64,000 nucleotides of DNA. Origin: CBDIHP01 sp965279195. GTDB lineage: Bacteria; Planctomycetota; Planctomycetia; Isosphaerales; Isosphaeraceae. Both the position numbers and the translations under genes were made by a program. Location of the stretch: assembly GCA_965279195.1 (NCBI GenBank), contig CBDIHP010000024.1, forward strand, positions 1-64,000. The letters run 5' to 3'. Positions 1-8,923 of the stretch are shown piece after piece (position 1 is the stretch's first letter; each line of letters starts with the position of its first letter). The notes under the pieces are model-generated. The model was not told where the DNA came from, did no database searches, and worked only from the letters and a program-made list of their open reading frames with translations.

Positions 1-82
1 TTGAGCGAGTTGACGCTGCGCGATCCGCTTGCATGATATGCTGTCGATCGTCGTTTCGCCCCGGAGTCCCCACCCAGGCAGG

Positions 83-499
83 ATGGTCCCGATGGCCGGC
101 GTGATGTGGCCCGACGCGGACTGGGATGACGACGCGATTGGGGCGAAGCCCGAGAAGGTTGAGCCCCGCCCGATCGACGCCGTCGGCCGGGCGGCCCTGG
201 TTTTCGGCCTGGGGGCCTACGTTCCGGTCGTCCTCAGCGGCTTCGCCGGACTGAATATCCTGGGGTTCCTCCTTCTTGCGGGCTGTTTCGATTGGCCCAT
301 CCTGCGCATGATTGAAGCCCTTCTCTATGTGGGCCTGCCGATCAATGCGATGGGACTGGCGGCCTCGTCGATCGCCCTGGCGATCATCCGCCTCCACGGC
401 CAGGATCGCGCGTGGCCCTACGCGCGTCCGGCGTTCTGGATCAACGCCACCACGACGGCCGCGGGCCTGGCCGCCTGGGTCGCCCTCGGCGGTCCTTGA
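83..499 (+). CDS. small membrane protein, unknown function
   Basis: Unrecognised protein of about 138 residues. After an acidic N-terminus (WPDADWDDDAIG) it has three hydrophobic stretches, near residues 40-75 (LVFGLGAYVPVVLSG and GFLLLAGCF), 80-105 (ALLYVGLPINAMGLAASSIALAII) and the C-terminus (TTTAAGLAAWVAL), so it is probably a small inner-membrane protein. The frame is closed by a stop at position 2, so the gene is complete in the window. Starts at 29 (TTG), 38, 83 or 92 are possible; 83 or 92 sit best behind the AGGCAGG stretch. No functional motif was seen. Confidence 0.6.
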   Translation: MVPMAGVMWPDADWDDDAIGAKPEKVEPRPIDAVGRAALVFGLGAYVPVVLSGFAGLNILGFLLLAGCFDWPILRMIEALLYVGLPINAMGLAASSIALAIIRLHGQDRAWPYARPAFWINATTTAAGLAAWVALGGP

Positions 500-1005
500 A
501 TCGGCCGGTCGGACGGCCGCGTGGCGGGGCCGTTGCACAGGCGGATCGGCGATCGGGGCTCGGGATGGGCCTCATCGCAAGGACAGGCCGCGATCCGCGG
601 CCGGAAGGCCGACCGCCCCGAGGGATCCGTCGTCCGGGGCCTTCGCCGTCGAGAAAATCCGCAAAATAGAATGCCGTCCGGTGCATTCTGCGAAATGCTC
701 GCGGACGTCCCGATCCGAAAGATGATTCGATTCCATCGATTGCGGCGACGTGGGGCGGGGCGACCGGCGCGCGGCGGCCGCGAACGGGCGGGGATCGGCC
801 TCGCAGGTTCGCCCCCGGGGAGGGGCCGGGGCGCGCGGGGGAGGGGTATCTCGGCCGATCCATCTTCATTGACATCATCGGACGACGATGCTATTCGACC
901 GGAGTCCATGGCGATCGAGGCCGATCGCCGGCGGGCCCGCCGCATGCCTCGTGGACGATCGCGCGGCGCACCGCCGAAATCCCCTGGTGAGGAGGATCCG
1001 GGTCG
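500..1005. other. intergenic stretch, no gene seen
   Basis: About 500 bases between two plus-strand membrane-protein genes. Long frames on both strands here have arginine/proline-rich translations typical of non-coding high-GC DNA. It presumably holds the promoter of the gene at 1006; a GAGGAGG ribosome-binding site lies at its right end. Confidence 0.5.
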
Positions 1006-3246
1006 ATGACAACCCCGTTGCAGGACGGCCCCGGGCGATCGGATGGCCCGGGCTGGAGCTGGCTCGCGGTCGCGGCGGCCGGCTATCTCGGGTGCCTGGC
1101 CGCGGCGTTGCCGACGGTCTTCGCCGGGCTCGGCCGGACGATCCCGGGGGGCGGCCCAGACCCGTCGATTCATCTCTGGACCATGCGATGGTATGAACAC
1201 TGCTTGCGCTCGGGCCGGCCGCCGTTCTTCTCCGACGGCCTGGCGTTCCCGGTCGGCCTGCCGACGGGCCTGAACCCGTCGCTCCACCTCCCGGCGATCG
1301 AGTTCCTGCTGCTCGGGGCGGCGACGCGGGACGACGCCCTGCGTTACGGGATCGTCTGGATCCTGGCGTTCCTCTCGACCGGGCTGGGGACCGCGTGGCT
1401 GGCCTGGTGGGCGGTGCGAGACCGCGCCTCGGCCTGGCTTGCGGGCCTGATGGCCATGCTCTCAGCGCCCATGGTCCTGCACGGCCACGGGCACATCGAG
1501 CTGATCCAGGCGGGCAGCATCCCGGTGTTCCTCCGCTGCTGGCTGGACTGGATGGAGCGGCCCGGGGGCCGTCGGCTCGCGGCGGCGGCCGCGTCGTATC
1601 TTCTCGTCGCGATGTCGGCGCAGTACTTCGCGCTGATGGTCGTGATCCCGGCCTGTGTCGCGGCGGCCTTCGCGGCGGCCCGCTTCGACGGGGGCGCGGG
1701 GGCCTGGGTGCGGTCGCGGCTGGCGGGGCTGGCCGGGTTCTCGGGCGTCGCGGCCTGCGGGATCGCCCTGCTCTACTGCGGCCAGCTGCTGGCCATGGCG
1801 ACGGGCACGCCGATGTCGCGCCCGAAGTCGCAGTTCGACGCCTTCGGCGCCCCGTGGTGGAGCTACCTGGTGCCGATCCCGGGCCAGGGCCTCGACACGG
1901 GCGTGGGGGCCTCGCTCTACGCGGAGGGCTCGGGCGTCTGGGTCGTGGAGATGGGGTCGTACCTGGGGCTGGCGATGCTCGGCCTGCTGGCGATCGCGGC
2001 GGCCTGCCGCGTCCGATTCCGGATCCGGGGGCTGTGGTGGACGCTGCTCGCCGTGGTGGTCGTGCTCTCCTTCGGCTCGGCGCTGGAGGTCGGAGGCCAC
2101 GCGATCCCGATGCCCTCGGCCCTGCTCCGCCGCGGCTTCCCGCCGGTGCGCCTGACGCGCGTGCCGGCCCGCTACAATCTCCTCGCGGTCGTGATCGGCG
2201 CGGTGATCGCCGCCGCGGCGGCCCGGTCGATCCTGGCGCGGATCCCCCGCCGCGCGGCCCGCGCCGCGCTGGTGGCGGCGGCGGTCGGCCTGATCCTGGC
2301 CGACCAGGGGCATCGGCGGTTCCCCTGCTCGGCCCCGGCCCCGGCACCCGTCGCCTACTCGCAGATCGCCGCCGCCCGCCCCGGGGCGTCCCTGCTGGAG
2401 ATCCCCCAGGGGTCGCCCGACAGCGAGATGCCGACGATCCACCTCATGGGCCAGCTCGCCTACTGGCAGTCGCATCACCGCCTGAGGTCGTCGGCGCTCT
2501 ACTCCGCGGTCGGACACCGCGCCTTCGGTGACCTCGTGGCCGCCCCCTCGCCCTTCCTGGACTCCCGGCTGAAGGAGCCGGGCTATGCCGAGGGGGACGG
2601 CGACGCGATCTTCCCGGGGGGTCGGGTCCGCTCCGGCTCGCTTCGCGACCTCGCCTGGCTCTACACCCGGGTCCACGGCTACGACTATCTCGTCCTGCAC
2701 ACGTGGTTCGCCGGCCACGTGCCGGCCTACCGGGCCCCGCTGGGGCGCCTGGGGCGCCTGCTCGCGGAGGCCCTCGTGCACGAGGACGACGTCGTGACGG
2801 TCCTCGACGCCCGACGCCTCGCCCCGCCGTCGCGGCCGACCGCGCTGCCCACGTCGGGGTGGTCCTGGGGGCACACCCTCGGCGAGACCCCCTACGCCGC
2901 GGTCTCGGGCGAGGCGACGCTCGCCGTCTACATCCCCGAGGGCGCGGGACCCTGCGAGCTGGCGGTCGGCGCGATGGCGTCGCAGGGGCCCCGCCGCCTT
3001 CGGCTGCGGTCGGGCGGGACGATCCTCGCCGACTGGGTCGCGCCTCCCGAGGGCTTCGCCACGCGGATCTCCCCGCCCTTCGCCCTCACCGCCGGCCACC
3101 ACGACCTGACGCTGGAGGTCCTGGACCGCGACGACCTCGCCCGGCCCGGCAAGGCCGCAGACGTCCCCGTCGGGATCGCGGCCGTCCTCCTGCGCCCCGC
3201 CGAGGCCCGTGCCCTGGCGCGAAAGCACGGGGCGGAACCCAGGTAG
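1006..3246 (+). CDS. polytopic membrane protein, glycosyltransferase-like (PMT/YfhO-like topology)
   Basis: 746 residues. The first ~430 residues carry about ten hydrophobic segments (for example WLAVAAAGYLGCLAAALP, YGIVWILAFLSTGLG, LALLVVV-like stretches near 340-360). The last ~310 residues are a soluble, beta-rich region. The luminal loop after the first helix holds a DPSIHLWTMRWYEH block, resembling the acidic first loop of GT-C type glycosyltransferases and YfhO-like proteins. From that I infer a role in transfer or flipping of lipid-linked sugars, without knowing the substrate. The start has a strong GAGGAGG site 10 bases upstream. The neighbours give no pathway hint. Confidence 0.6.
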   Translation: MTTPLQDGPGRSDGPGWSWLAVAAAGYLGCLAAALPTVFAGLGRTIPGGGPDPSIHLWTMRWYEHCLRSGRPPFFSDGLAFPVGLPTGLNPSLHLPAIEFLLLGAATRDDALRYGIVWILAFLSTGLGTAWLAWWAVRDRASAWLAGLMAMLSAPMVLHGHGHIELIQAGSIPVFLRCWLDWMERPGGRRLAAAAASYLLVAMSAQYFALMVVIPACVAAAFAAARFDGGAGAWVRSRLAGLAGFSGVAACGIALLYCGQLLAMATGTPMSRPKSQFDAFGAPWWSYLVPIPGQGLDTGVGASLYAEGSGVWVVEMGSYLGLAMLGLLAIAAACRVRFRIRGLWWTLLAVVVVLSFGSALEVGGHAIPMPSALLRRGFPPVRLTRVPARYNLLAVVIGAVIAAAAARSILARIPRRAARAALVAAAVGLILADQGHRRFPCSAPAPAPVAYSQIAAARPGASLLEIPQGSPDSEMPTIHLMGQLAYWQSHHRLRSSALYSAVGHRAFGDLVAAPSPFLDSRLKEPGYAEGDGDAIFPGGRVRSGSLRDLAWLYTRVHGYDYLVLHTWFAGHVPAYRAPLGRLGRLLAEALVHEDDVVTVLDARRLAPPSRPTALPTSGWSWGHTLGETPYAAVSGEATLAVYIPEGAGPCELAVGAMASQGPRRLRLRSGGTILADWVAPPEGFATRISPPFALTAGHHDLTLEVLDRDDLARPGKAADVPVGIAAVLLRPAEARALARKHGAEPR

Positions 3247-3589
3247 CGAGGGGCGAGGGCAAGGCCGGCCTCCCCTCCCGTGGCGACCGGGGCCCTCCGG
3301 CCGGGTTTGAGATCGACTGATCCGTCAATGGTTGAACCGGAGCCGCATCCGGACGATGCCCGCGCCGATGGCGCCCGCATGCGGGCCGATGCGAGGCCAT
3401 GCGGCGCATCCCCGGGCGGCAGGCGGCGGGGACGCGATCGAACGATCCGAACCCGTGGATGCGGTCGCCGGCCTGATTCCGCCGGGATGCGACGGATCCC
3501 GGCGGATTTTCCGGGCATCCTCGCCCGGGATGTGTAGATTGAAGGCCTGTGCCTGGTCGCCCATCTCCCCCCAATCGCAGGCCTGTGCC
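3247..3589. other. intergenic stretch, no gene seen
   Basis: 343 bases between two plus-strand genes. The frame of the next gene stays open upstream to 3332, but the first well-placed ATG with normal composition is at 3590. A GC-rich self-complementary patch around 3485-3520 (GGGATGCGACGGATCCC-like) may form a hairpin. Nothing else recognised. Confidence 0.4.
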
Positions 3590-5086
3590 ATGAAAGACGA
3601 CACGACGGGCGGCTCGCCGCAGCTTGACCTCAAGCTCCTGGATCGCTCGCTGGAGTCGCACGCGGCGGCGCGCCAGGCGTTCTCTCGCGACCTCAAGATC
3701 GTGGTCGCCGCGATCCTGGTGTTCCAGTTCGGGATCTTCTTCCGATATGTGGACATGAGCGACGATGCCTACCGGCTCGACGCCCAGGCGAAGGAGGTCT
3801 CGGAGGCGAGCGCGGCGCTCAAGTCGGTGCAGGACGGCCTGGAGTCGCTCGTCGGGATCCTCAAGTCGGGCCGCGAGGCGGTCGCCGAAGACCTCAAGAA
3901 GGCCCCCCCCGAGCTGAGGGCGGAGATCGTGGCGATCAACAAGGCGATCGCGGATGCGGGACGCCCCGCGCCCTTCGCCGGGAATATCGCCCCGGACAAC
4001 CCGGCCGCGCAGGTGGCCCCGGTCGCCGGGCAACGGGCCGTCAGCCGGCCGGATTTCTTCGATGATCTGACGCAGGACCAGAAGACGATCCTCCTCAAGG
4101 GGCAGGACCGCGAGAAGCTCGCCGGGATCGCGAAGCAGGTGCTCCACTCGAAAATCCTCCCCGCGTTCTTCGGTGACCTCAACGCCCGCAAGGCGGAGGT
4201 GGTCGAGAAGCCGTTCGACGCCCAGGCGGACCGGATCATCGAGGTTCTCAGAACTCAGGAAACCTTGATCCAACGCGTTTTCCGGGAAGAGGCCGGCGAG
4301 CCGAAGGGCCGGCTCGCCGGCGCATCCAAATGGGATCCGGAGGCGATCACGGAGGCCATCCTCGATGCCAAGGCCAAGGTCGATACGCTCAAGTTCGAGC
4401 CCCCCAGGGGGGACGATTGGCTTCGGACGGTCTCGGAGAAGGAGGCCCAGTTCAAGGTCATCGAGGCCGACATCGTCAAGGCCATGAAGCAAGTCGAGGA
4501 CGAGCTGGCCGGCGCGAAGCAATCGGCCCAGGTCGCCGGCGGCCGCCTCGATCAGCTCGCCAAATCCACCGGCGAGCGCAAGGCCACGCTCGACGCCGGC
4601 CTGAAGGAGCTGAACGACCAGTCCAACAAGGTCAACAGCTCGCTCACCGACCTGGTCAAGCCGCTGGCGGCGGTCTCGCTGCGGGCCCGCGACCTCGTCT
4701 GCTACGACCCGGTGCTGCTGTCGGCGGTGTTCGGGTTCTTCCTCTGGCGGGGGGTCACGCTGAGGCGGCGCGCGCGGATCCTGGCCGCCGCGTGCCGGGA
4801 GGCGGGCTATTCCGACCGCGCGGTGGCGGCCTACTTCGACGAGGCCCCGCCGGCCGAGCCCCGCGAGCAGATCCCCCCGTTCCTGGCGCGCGGGACGGCC
4901 ACCCTGGGGCTCGTCGGCCCCCTGATCCTCGCGGGCACCTGCACCTGGCGGCTGCTCTCCAGCCCGAGCCTGACGGCCGAGGTGCCCCGCCTCCTCAACT
5001 GCGCGTCGGTCGTCCTGCTCGCGGCGGTGATCGCCGTCGAGATCGCCCGACCCGGCCGCCTGGCCTCGCTCCGCCAGCCGGGCTGA
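3590..5086 (+). CDS. membrane-anchored coiled-coil protein, unknown function
   Basis: 498 residues from the ATG at 3590. A membrane segment near residues 24-45 (IVVAAILVFQFGIFF) is followed by about 320 residues of charged, heptad-rich helix (repeated Glu/Lys/Ala/Leu, AEVVEKPFDAQADRI, KQVEDELAGAKQ), then three more hydrophobic segments in the C-terminal third (LLSAVFGFFLWRG, LGLVGPLILAGTC, SVVLLAAVIAVEIA). The layout suggests a long periplasmic or cytoplasmic coiled coil held at both ends in the membrane, as in envelope-spanning or stress-sensing proteins. No enzymatic motif seen. Longer starts back to 3332 are possible but have arginine-rich, unlikely translations. Confidence 0.6.
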   Translation: MKDDTTGGSPQLDLKLLDRSLESHAAARQAFSRDLKIVVAAILVFQFGIFFRYVDMSDDAYRLDAQAKEVSEASAALKSVQDGLESLVGILKSGREAVAEDLKKAPPELRAEIVAINKAIADAGRPAPFAGNIAPDNPAAQVAPVAGQRAVSRPDFFDDLTQDQKTILLKGQDREKLAGIAKQVLHSKILPAFFGDLNARKAEVVEKPFDAQADRIIEVLRTQETLIQRVFREEAGEPKGRLAGASKWDPEAITEAILDAKAKVDTLKFEPPRGDDWLRTVSEKEAQFKVIEADIVKAMKQVEDELAGAKQSAQVAGGRLDQLAKSTGERKATLDAGLKELNDQSNKVNSSLTDLVKPLAAVSLRARDLVCYDPVLLSAVFGFFLWRGVTLRRRARILAAACREAGYSDRAVAAYFDEAPPAEPREQIPPFLARGTATLGLVGPLILAGTCTWRLLSSPSLTAEVPRLLNCASVVLLAAVIAVEIARPGRLASLRQPG

Positions 5087-5269
5087 GCGGCCCCGGATCC
5101 CTCGGGGAGACGAGGGGATGAGCAGATCCTTGCGTTTCTGGATATTAATACGTTTGGATCCTTGCAAATGAGCGGCGGCGAGGTTGCAATGGGCCCGCAC
5201 GCGCGACGGCGGGCACCTCGACGGGATTTCCGGACGACCCGCCGTCGCCGATTCCAGGAGGCGACCCCG

Positions 5270-5632
5270 ATGAGCTACGGAAGAGGCTTCAAGCTGGCCC
5301 TGCTCGCCCTGGCCTGCGGCGCAGCGATCGCGCCCGGGGCACGGGCGGGGATTGTGTTCGTCGACGCGTTCCGGAACCTCGGCAGCACCCCGACCGGCGA
5401 CGGCAACACACTCGCATCGTGGCATCAGTACATCTACGAGATCGACTTCTCGAACCGCAACGCCGTCCCGAGCGACGGCGCCGACTTCCCGGCCACGCTC
5501 GGCTTCGACGTCCGGACCGGCGGCCGGTTCTCGACCGCCGCCGCCGTCCCCGAGCCCTCCGGCCTGATCCTCGCCGCCACCGGCCTCCTCGCCCGGGCCC
5601 CCCACGCCCGGGCGCGCCATCGCCGGATGTGA
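5270..5632 (+). CDS. very short PEP-CTERM-type secreted protein
   Basis: 120 residues. Signal peptide at residues 1-26 (KLALLALACGAAIAPGARA), a ~65-residue mature part without recognisable domain, then VPEPSGLILAATGLLA, which matches the VPEP plus hydrophobic segment of PEP-CTERM sorting tails handled by exosortase. The tail ends in HARARHRRM, so a basic end is present, but the hydrophobic part is only about 12 residues and is interrupted by Pro and Arg, shorter than usual. It may be a decayed or truncated family member. AGGAGGC lies upstream of the ATG, which supports this start over 5162. Confidence 0.6.
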   Translation: MSYGRGFKLALLALACGAAIAPGARAGIVFVDAFRNLGSTPTGDGNTLASWHQYIYEIDFSNRNAVPSDGADFPATLGFDVRTGGRFSTAAAVPEPSGLILAATGLLARAPHARARHRRM

Positions 5633-5705
5633 TCCCCGCCCTCTCGGGACTCCGGCGCACTCATTCAAAGTGACAGATCCGACCACATCTCCAAGCGAGC
5701 CGCTA

Positions 5706-6230
5706 TCAGTAGGTCCAGCCGAGGACCTGGCCCTCCAGTTTTTCGGGATCGAGGGGGAGTTCGCCCACGTAGGGTCCCGTGACGTCGCGGGCCAGGTCGG
5801 CCGTGCAGGCGTCCTCCCCGAGGGCGGAGAGGATGCGGGCGAGGCGCTCGGCGTGGCCCGAGTCGTCGAGGTCGGAGAGGAGCCCGCCGAGGATCGAGTC
5901 CGGGTCGAGGATCAGATAACGACCCGGGCGTTCGGCGACCGTCGACCGGAACCGCGCGATTGCATCGTCGCCGAGACGCCCGTCGAGGATCGCCCTCAGG
6001 ATCGACTCGCGCCGCTCGAACGTCTCGATCGCGCCCGCCTTTTCGGCCGAAAACCGGACCTCCTGCCAACGCGAACCCAAGCAGTCGACGTCGACCAACC
6101 GGACATCCTCCGGGCGGAAGAAGAAGAACCAGGCGAGCGGGATGTTCCAGCACGAGTCGTAATACGCCTCCTCCGGTCGATGCCACGCGTCGGGCCGATC
6201 GTCCGAGAAGAGATAGGCCCTGTTCGCCAT
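5706..6230 (-). CDS. hypothetical protein, unknown function
   Basis: 174 residues from the ATG at 6230. Not recognised. The N-terminal half has an aromatic-rich block (EEAYYDSCWNIPLAWFFFF) followed by DVRLVDVD; the C-terminal half is helical and acidic. Size and composition resemble small immunity-type or DUF proteins that occur singly in planctomycetes, but no motif allows a function. The reading frame extends upstream to 6275, but the MANRAYLF start gives a normal N-terminus. No signal peptide. Confidence 0.5.
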   Translation of the reverse strand: MANRAYLFSDDRPDAWHRPEEAYYDSCWNIPLAWFFFFRPEDVRLVDVDCLGSRWQEVRFSAEKAGAIETFERRESILRAILDGRLGDDAIARFRSTVAERPGRYLILDPDSILGGLLSDLDDSGHAERLARILSALGEDACTADLARDVTGPYVGELPLDPEKLEGQVLGWTY

Positions 6231-6575
6231 GGGACGGCCCCCGGATTCCTCAATCGACCCGATCCGCGATGGCAACGGGGCCGCTCAACAGAAATCTAGG
6301 TCGCCTCAGGCCGATCGTCAAATCGCAAGCCCCGACGCAAGCCCGGACCAGGATCGCACCTTTGAAGCGTCTTTCCCCCCATGGCCCGGGCGAGACGGCG
6401 AGCCCTAACGGCCCCGGGTCTCATGGTGAGGCGGGAGGGATGCCGGGAGACCGGGTGATCCGGGCCGAGTCGCTCGACATGCCCCGCGCGGGCGGCGAGA
6501 GATCCTCGGCGTTGAGGCGAGGCGAGAGGGCCCGCGGTTCCCGACGATGCCGGCCGGGACCGGGGCCCATCGGGC
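6231..6575. other. intergenic stretch, no gene seen
   Basis: 345 bases between the start of the hypothetical gene ending at 5706 and the end of the NmrA-like gene, both on the minus strand. It presumably contains the promoter of the former. No repeat or hairpin stands out. Confidence 0.4.
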
Positions 6576-7331
6576 TCAGGCCCGGCCGGCCGCGGCGGCG
6601 GCCCAGTCCTCGAACCGGGTCGGGCCGACGATCGGGTCTGCGTCGGGGTTCAGGCCCCGGCCGTCCAGGACGGCGCCGGCGTAGGGGACGTCGCGGCCGG
6701 CGATGACTCGCCGGGGGTCCCCCTTCGAGGCCAGGAACCGGCCGACGAACTCGGCGATCGGCAGGGATTCCGGCCCGGCGACCTCCACCACGCCGTTCCT
6801 CGGCGGCGCGAGGGCCACGTCCGCCAGGGCCGCGGCGACGTCGTCGGCCGCCAGCGGGCGCATCGGGGCGTCGGGCAGTCGGACGGATTCGCCGTCGCGG
6901 CCGGACTCGGCGATCCAGCCCAGGAACTCGAAGAACTGGGTCGCGCGGACGATCGTGTACGGCACCCCGCCCGATCCGATCGATCGTTCCTGATGGAGCT
7001 TCGCCCGCATGTAGCCGCTGCCCTCCAGCCGGTCGGCCCCCACGACCGAGAGCGCGACGTGGTGCCCGACCCCGGCGGCCCGATCCGCCGCCAGGAGGTT
7101 CCGCGTCGAGGCGTCGAAGAAGGCCATCACGTCGTCGTCGGCGAACGACGGGGAGTTGGAGACGTCCACCACGACGGCGCACCCCGACATGGCGACGGCC
7201 AGGCCCTCGCCCGTCAGCGTGTTCACGCCCGACGAGGGGGACGCCGCGACGGCGTCATGCCGCCGGGCCCGGAGGGTCTCCACGAGCTTCCGGCCGATCA
7301 GGCCGGTGCCGCCGATCACGAGAATCTTCAT
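6576..7331 (-). CDS. NmrA-like NAD(P)-binding / SDR family protein
   Basis: 251 residues. N-terminal Rossmann motif GGTGLIG at residues 7-13, then VVVDVSNSP, a YMRAKLHQE block in the place of the atypical-SDR YxxxK, and an extended C-terminal substrate part. This is the atypical SDR (NmrA/epimerase-like) group that binds NAD(P) and either reduces or merely senses substrate. It starts 22 bases after the ECF41 sigma gene, on the same strand, so both should be on one transcript with the cupin gene. ECF41 sigma factors are known to be genomically linked to carboxymuconolactone decarboxylase, oxidoreductase or epimerase genes; this is the oxidoreductase/epimerase partner. Confidence 0.8.
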   Translation of the reverse strand: MKILVIGGTGLIGRKLVETLRARRHDAVAASPSSGVNTLTGEGLAVAMSGCAVVVDVSNSPSFADDDVMAFFDASTRNLLAADRAAGVGHHVALSVVGADRLEGSGYMRAKLHQERSIGSGGVPYTIVRATQFFEFLGWIAESGRDGESVRLPDAPMRPLAADDVAAALADVALAPPRNGVVEVAGPESLPIAEFVGRFLASKGDPRRVIAGRDVPYAGAVLDGRGLNPDADPIVGPTRFEDWAAAAAGRA

Positions 7332-7353
7332 GGCTGCATCCTTTTTGCATGAG

Positions 7354-8217
7354 TCATTCGACCTCGGCCGCCGACCAGCGGCCGAGCTTGTCCGGATTGA
7401 CCGTGATGTAGACGGCCCGCACGGCGTCATCGAGCCGCAGGGAGAGCACCGCCGCGACGCCGTCCGCCGAGCGGAACACCAGCCCCGGCCCGCCGTTGAC
7501 CGTCGCGCCGGCGGTGTCCTGGAGCCAGGGCTTGCGGAAGATCCCGACGAGGAACCGGGCCACCCGATCCTTCCCCCGGATCACCACACGCGCGGCGGAG
7601 ACGCGGCCGCCGCCGTCGGGGTGCAGCTCGGCGTCCTCGGCGAGCATCGCCTCGACCGACTTGACGTCGCCCGAGCGGCAGGCGGCCACGAATCGCTCGG
7701 CCAGCCCGGCGGCGCGGGCCGGGTCCGCCCGGAACCGATGGGCCGCGTCGAGCCCCAATCGCCCCCTGGCCCGGCTCACGAGCTGGCGGACGGCCGCGTC
7801 CGCCTTGCCGAGCGCCTCGCCGATCTCGGCGTATTCGTAGTCGAAGACGGTCCGGAGCAGGAAGGCCGCGCGCTCGTCCGGGCTCAGGCGCTCCAGAAGC
7901 AGCAGGAACGCCTGCGTGAGCGACTCGGCCAGGGCATCGCCGCGCGACGCCTCGCGGGTCTCCACCGGCTCGGGGACCCAAGGGCCGACGTAGCCCCGCC
8001 GCTTCCGCTCGCGGAGCCGGTCGATGCAGATCCGCGTCGTGGTCCGGATCAGGAACCCCTCCGCCGACGAGACGCCGCCGGCGCCCTGGTACCGCACGAA
8101 GGCGTCCTGCACGGCGTCCTCCGCGTCGGCCACGCTGCCGAGCATCCGGTACGCGACGGAGAGCATGCGGGGCCGCAGGGCGATGGCGTCGTCGGCGTTC
8201 ATGGGAACCTCACTCAT
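7354..8217 (-). CDS. sigJ: ECF41-type RNA polymerase sigma factor with SnoaL-like C-terminal domain
   Basis: 287 residues. Sigma-70 region 2 near residues 10-75 (YRMLGSVADAEDAVQDAF), region 4 near 115-165 (LSPDERAAFLLRTVFDYEYAEIGEA is split by an HTH that continues to VRQLVSRAR), and a C-terminal NTF2/SnoaL-like domain from ~175. The linker GPWVPEPVE and the HPDGGGRV block match signatures of the ECF41 group, in which the fused C-terminal domain controls sigma activity in place of an anti-sigma factor. Six bases follow the cupin stop. A second start at 8202 is preceded by GAGG and may be the true one. Likely autoregulated, see the promoter at 8704. Confidence 0.88.
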   Translation of the reverse strand: MSEVPMNADDAIALRPRMLSVAYRMLGSVADAEDAVQDAFVRYQGAGGVSSAEGFLIRTTTRICIDRLRERKRRGYVGPWVPEPVETREASRGDALAESLTQAFLLLLERLSPDERAAFLLRTVFDYEYAEIGEALGKADAAVRQLVSRARGRLGLDAAHRFRADPARAAGLAERFVAACRSGDVKSVEAMLAEDAELHPDGGGRVSAARVVIRGKDRVARFLVGIFRKPWLQDTAGATVNGGPGLVFRSADGVAAVLSLRLDDAVRAVYITVNPDKLGRWSAAEVE

Positions 8218-8223
8218 CCGGTC

Positions 8224-8646
8224 TCACTTCGACGGCTCGGGGATGACGATCGCCCTGGCGTCGCTCGGGTGGAGGACCCACGCGAGCAGCCGGGTCTTCA
8301 CCTTGCCGGGGTTCCTCGAGACCCGGTGGAGGCAGCCGGCGGGCTCGTAGAAGGTCTCGCCGGCCTTGAGGACCCGGGCGGGCTGATCGTCGATCGCCCA
8401 CTCATATTCTCCCTCCAGGATATAACCGAAACCCGGCCCCGGGTGCCGGTGCGGGGCCCCCGCCCTACCCGGCTCGATCGACACCTCGACCGCCGTCGCG
8501 GTCGTCGCCTTGCTGTCGAGCCGCTCGGCGAGCTTCCACGCGGCCAGGGGCTTCACCCCCTCGGGCCCGTCGCCGTGCCACGCCCCGACCACCCCCGCCG
8601 CCCCCAGGGCGACGCCCGCCGTCAGCATCAGCGCCTTCGTCCTCAT
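8224..8646 (-). CDS. secreted cupin-domain protein
   Basis: 140 residues with an N-terminal signal segment (ALMLTAGVALGAAGVVGAW). The cupin core is clear: motif 1 GAPHRHPGPGFGYILEGE with two His and a Glu for metal, and motif 2 with PAGCLHRVSRNPG. Small single-cupin proteins of this kind bind a metal and act as dioxygenases, isomerases or ligand sensors; the substrate cannot be told. First gene of the cupin-sigma-SDR operon, with GGGAGGG just upstream of the ATG. Export of the cupin while the other two products stay cytoplasmic is unusual for an ECF41 partner. Confidence 0.8.
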   Translation of the reverse strand: MRTKALMLTAGVALGAAGVVGAWHGDGPEGVKPLAAWKLAERLDSKATTATAVEVSIEPGRAGAPHRHPGPGFGYILEGEYEWAIDDQPARVLKAGETFYEPAGCLHRVSRNPGKVKTRLLAWVLHPSDARAIVIPEPSK

Positions 8647-8703
8647 GATGCTCCCTCCCGTTCATCCTCGCGGCCGGGCCGTTGCCCGGCCTCCGACACC
8701 AAG

Positions 8704-8731
8704 GACGAACGGGGAGGGCCGATTTGTGACG
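8704..8731 (-). promoter_or_regulatory. candidate ECF41-dependent promoter of the cupin-sigma-SDR operon
   Basis: Reading the minus strand, CGTCACA (8731-8725) is followed after 17 bases by CGTC (8707-8704). The published ECF41 promoter pattern, as I recall it, is TGTCACA as -35 and CGTC as -10 with about this spacing, so six of seven and four of four positions agree. The -10 lies about 58 bases before the cupin ATG. This would make the operon autoregulated by its own sigma factor. Confidence 0.55.
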
Positions 8732-8923
8732 TCCGCCCCGGATTCTCGAGGCGCGACCCCAGGCGGGCCGACCGGCGGCGCCTTGCCGGATGGCGCCGGG
8801 GATGGTATCCGTGCGGTGATGCATCGGGGCCACGCGCGGCGATGGGTCGAGGGGCGACCGCATCGCGACGGGGCCGTTTCCCGCCCGGGACCCGCCCATG
8901 CGTATCCGCGAGAAGAGGCTGAC

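Noticed and set aside
875..2347. Minus-strand frame of 490 residues
   Set aside because: Composed largely of Arg, Pro, Ser and Gly, as expected for antisense of a GC-rich membrane-protein gene.
3086..5686. Minus-strand frame of 866 residues over several plus-strand genes
   Set aside because: Spans two unrelated genes and an intergenic gap; antisense of their codons.
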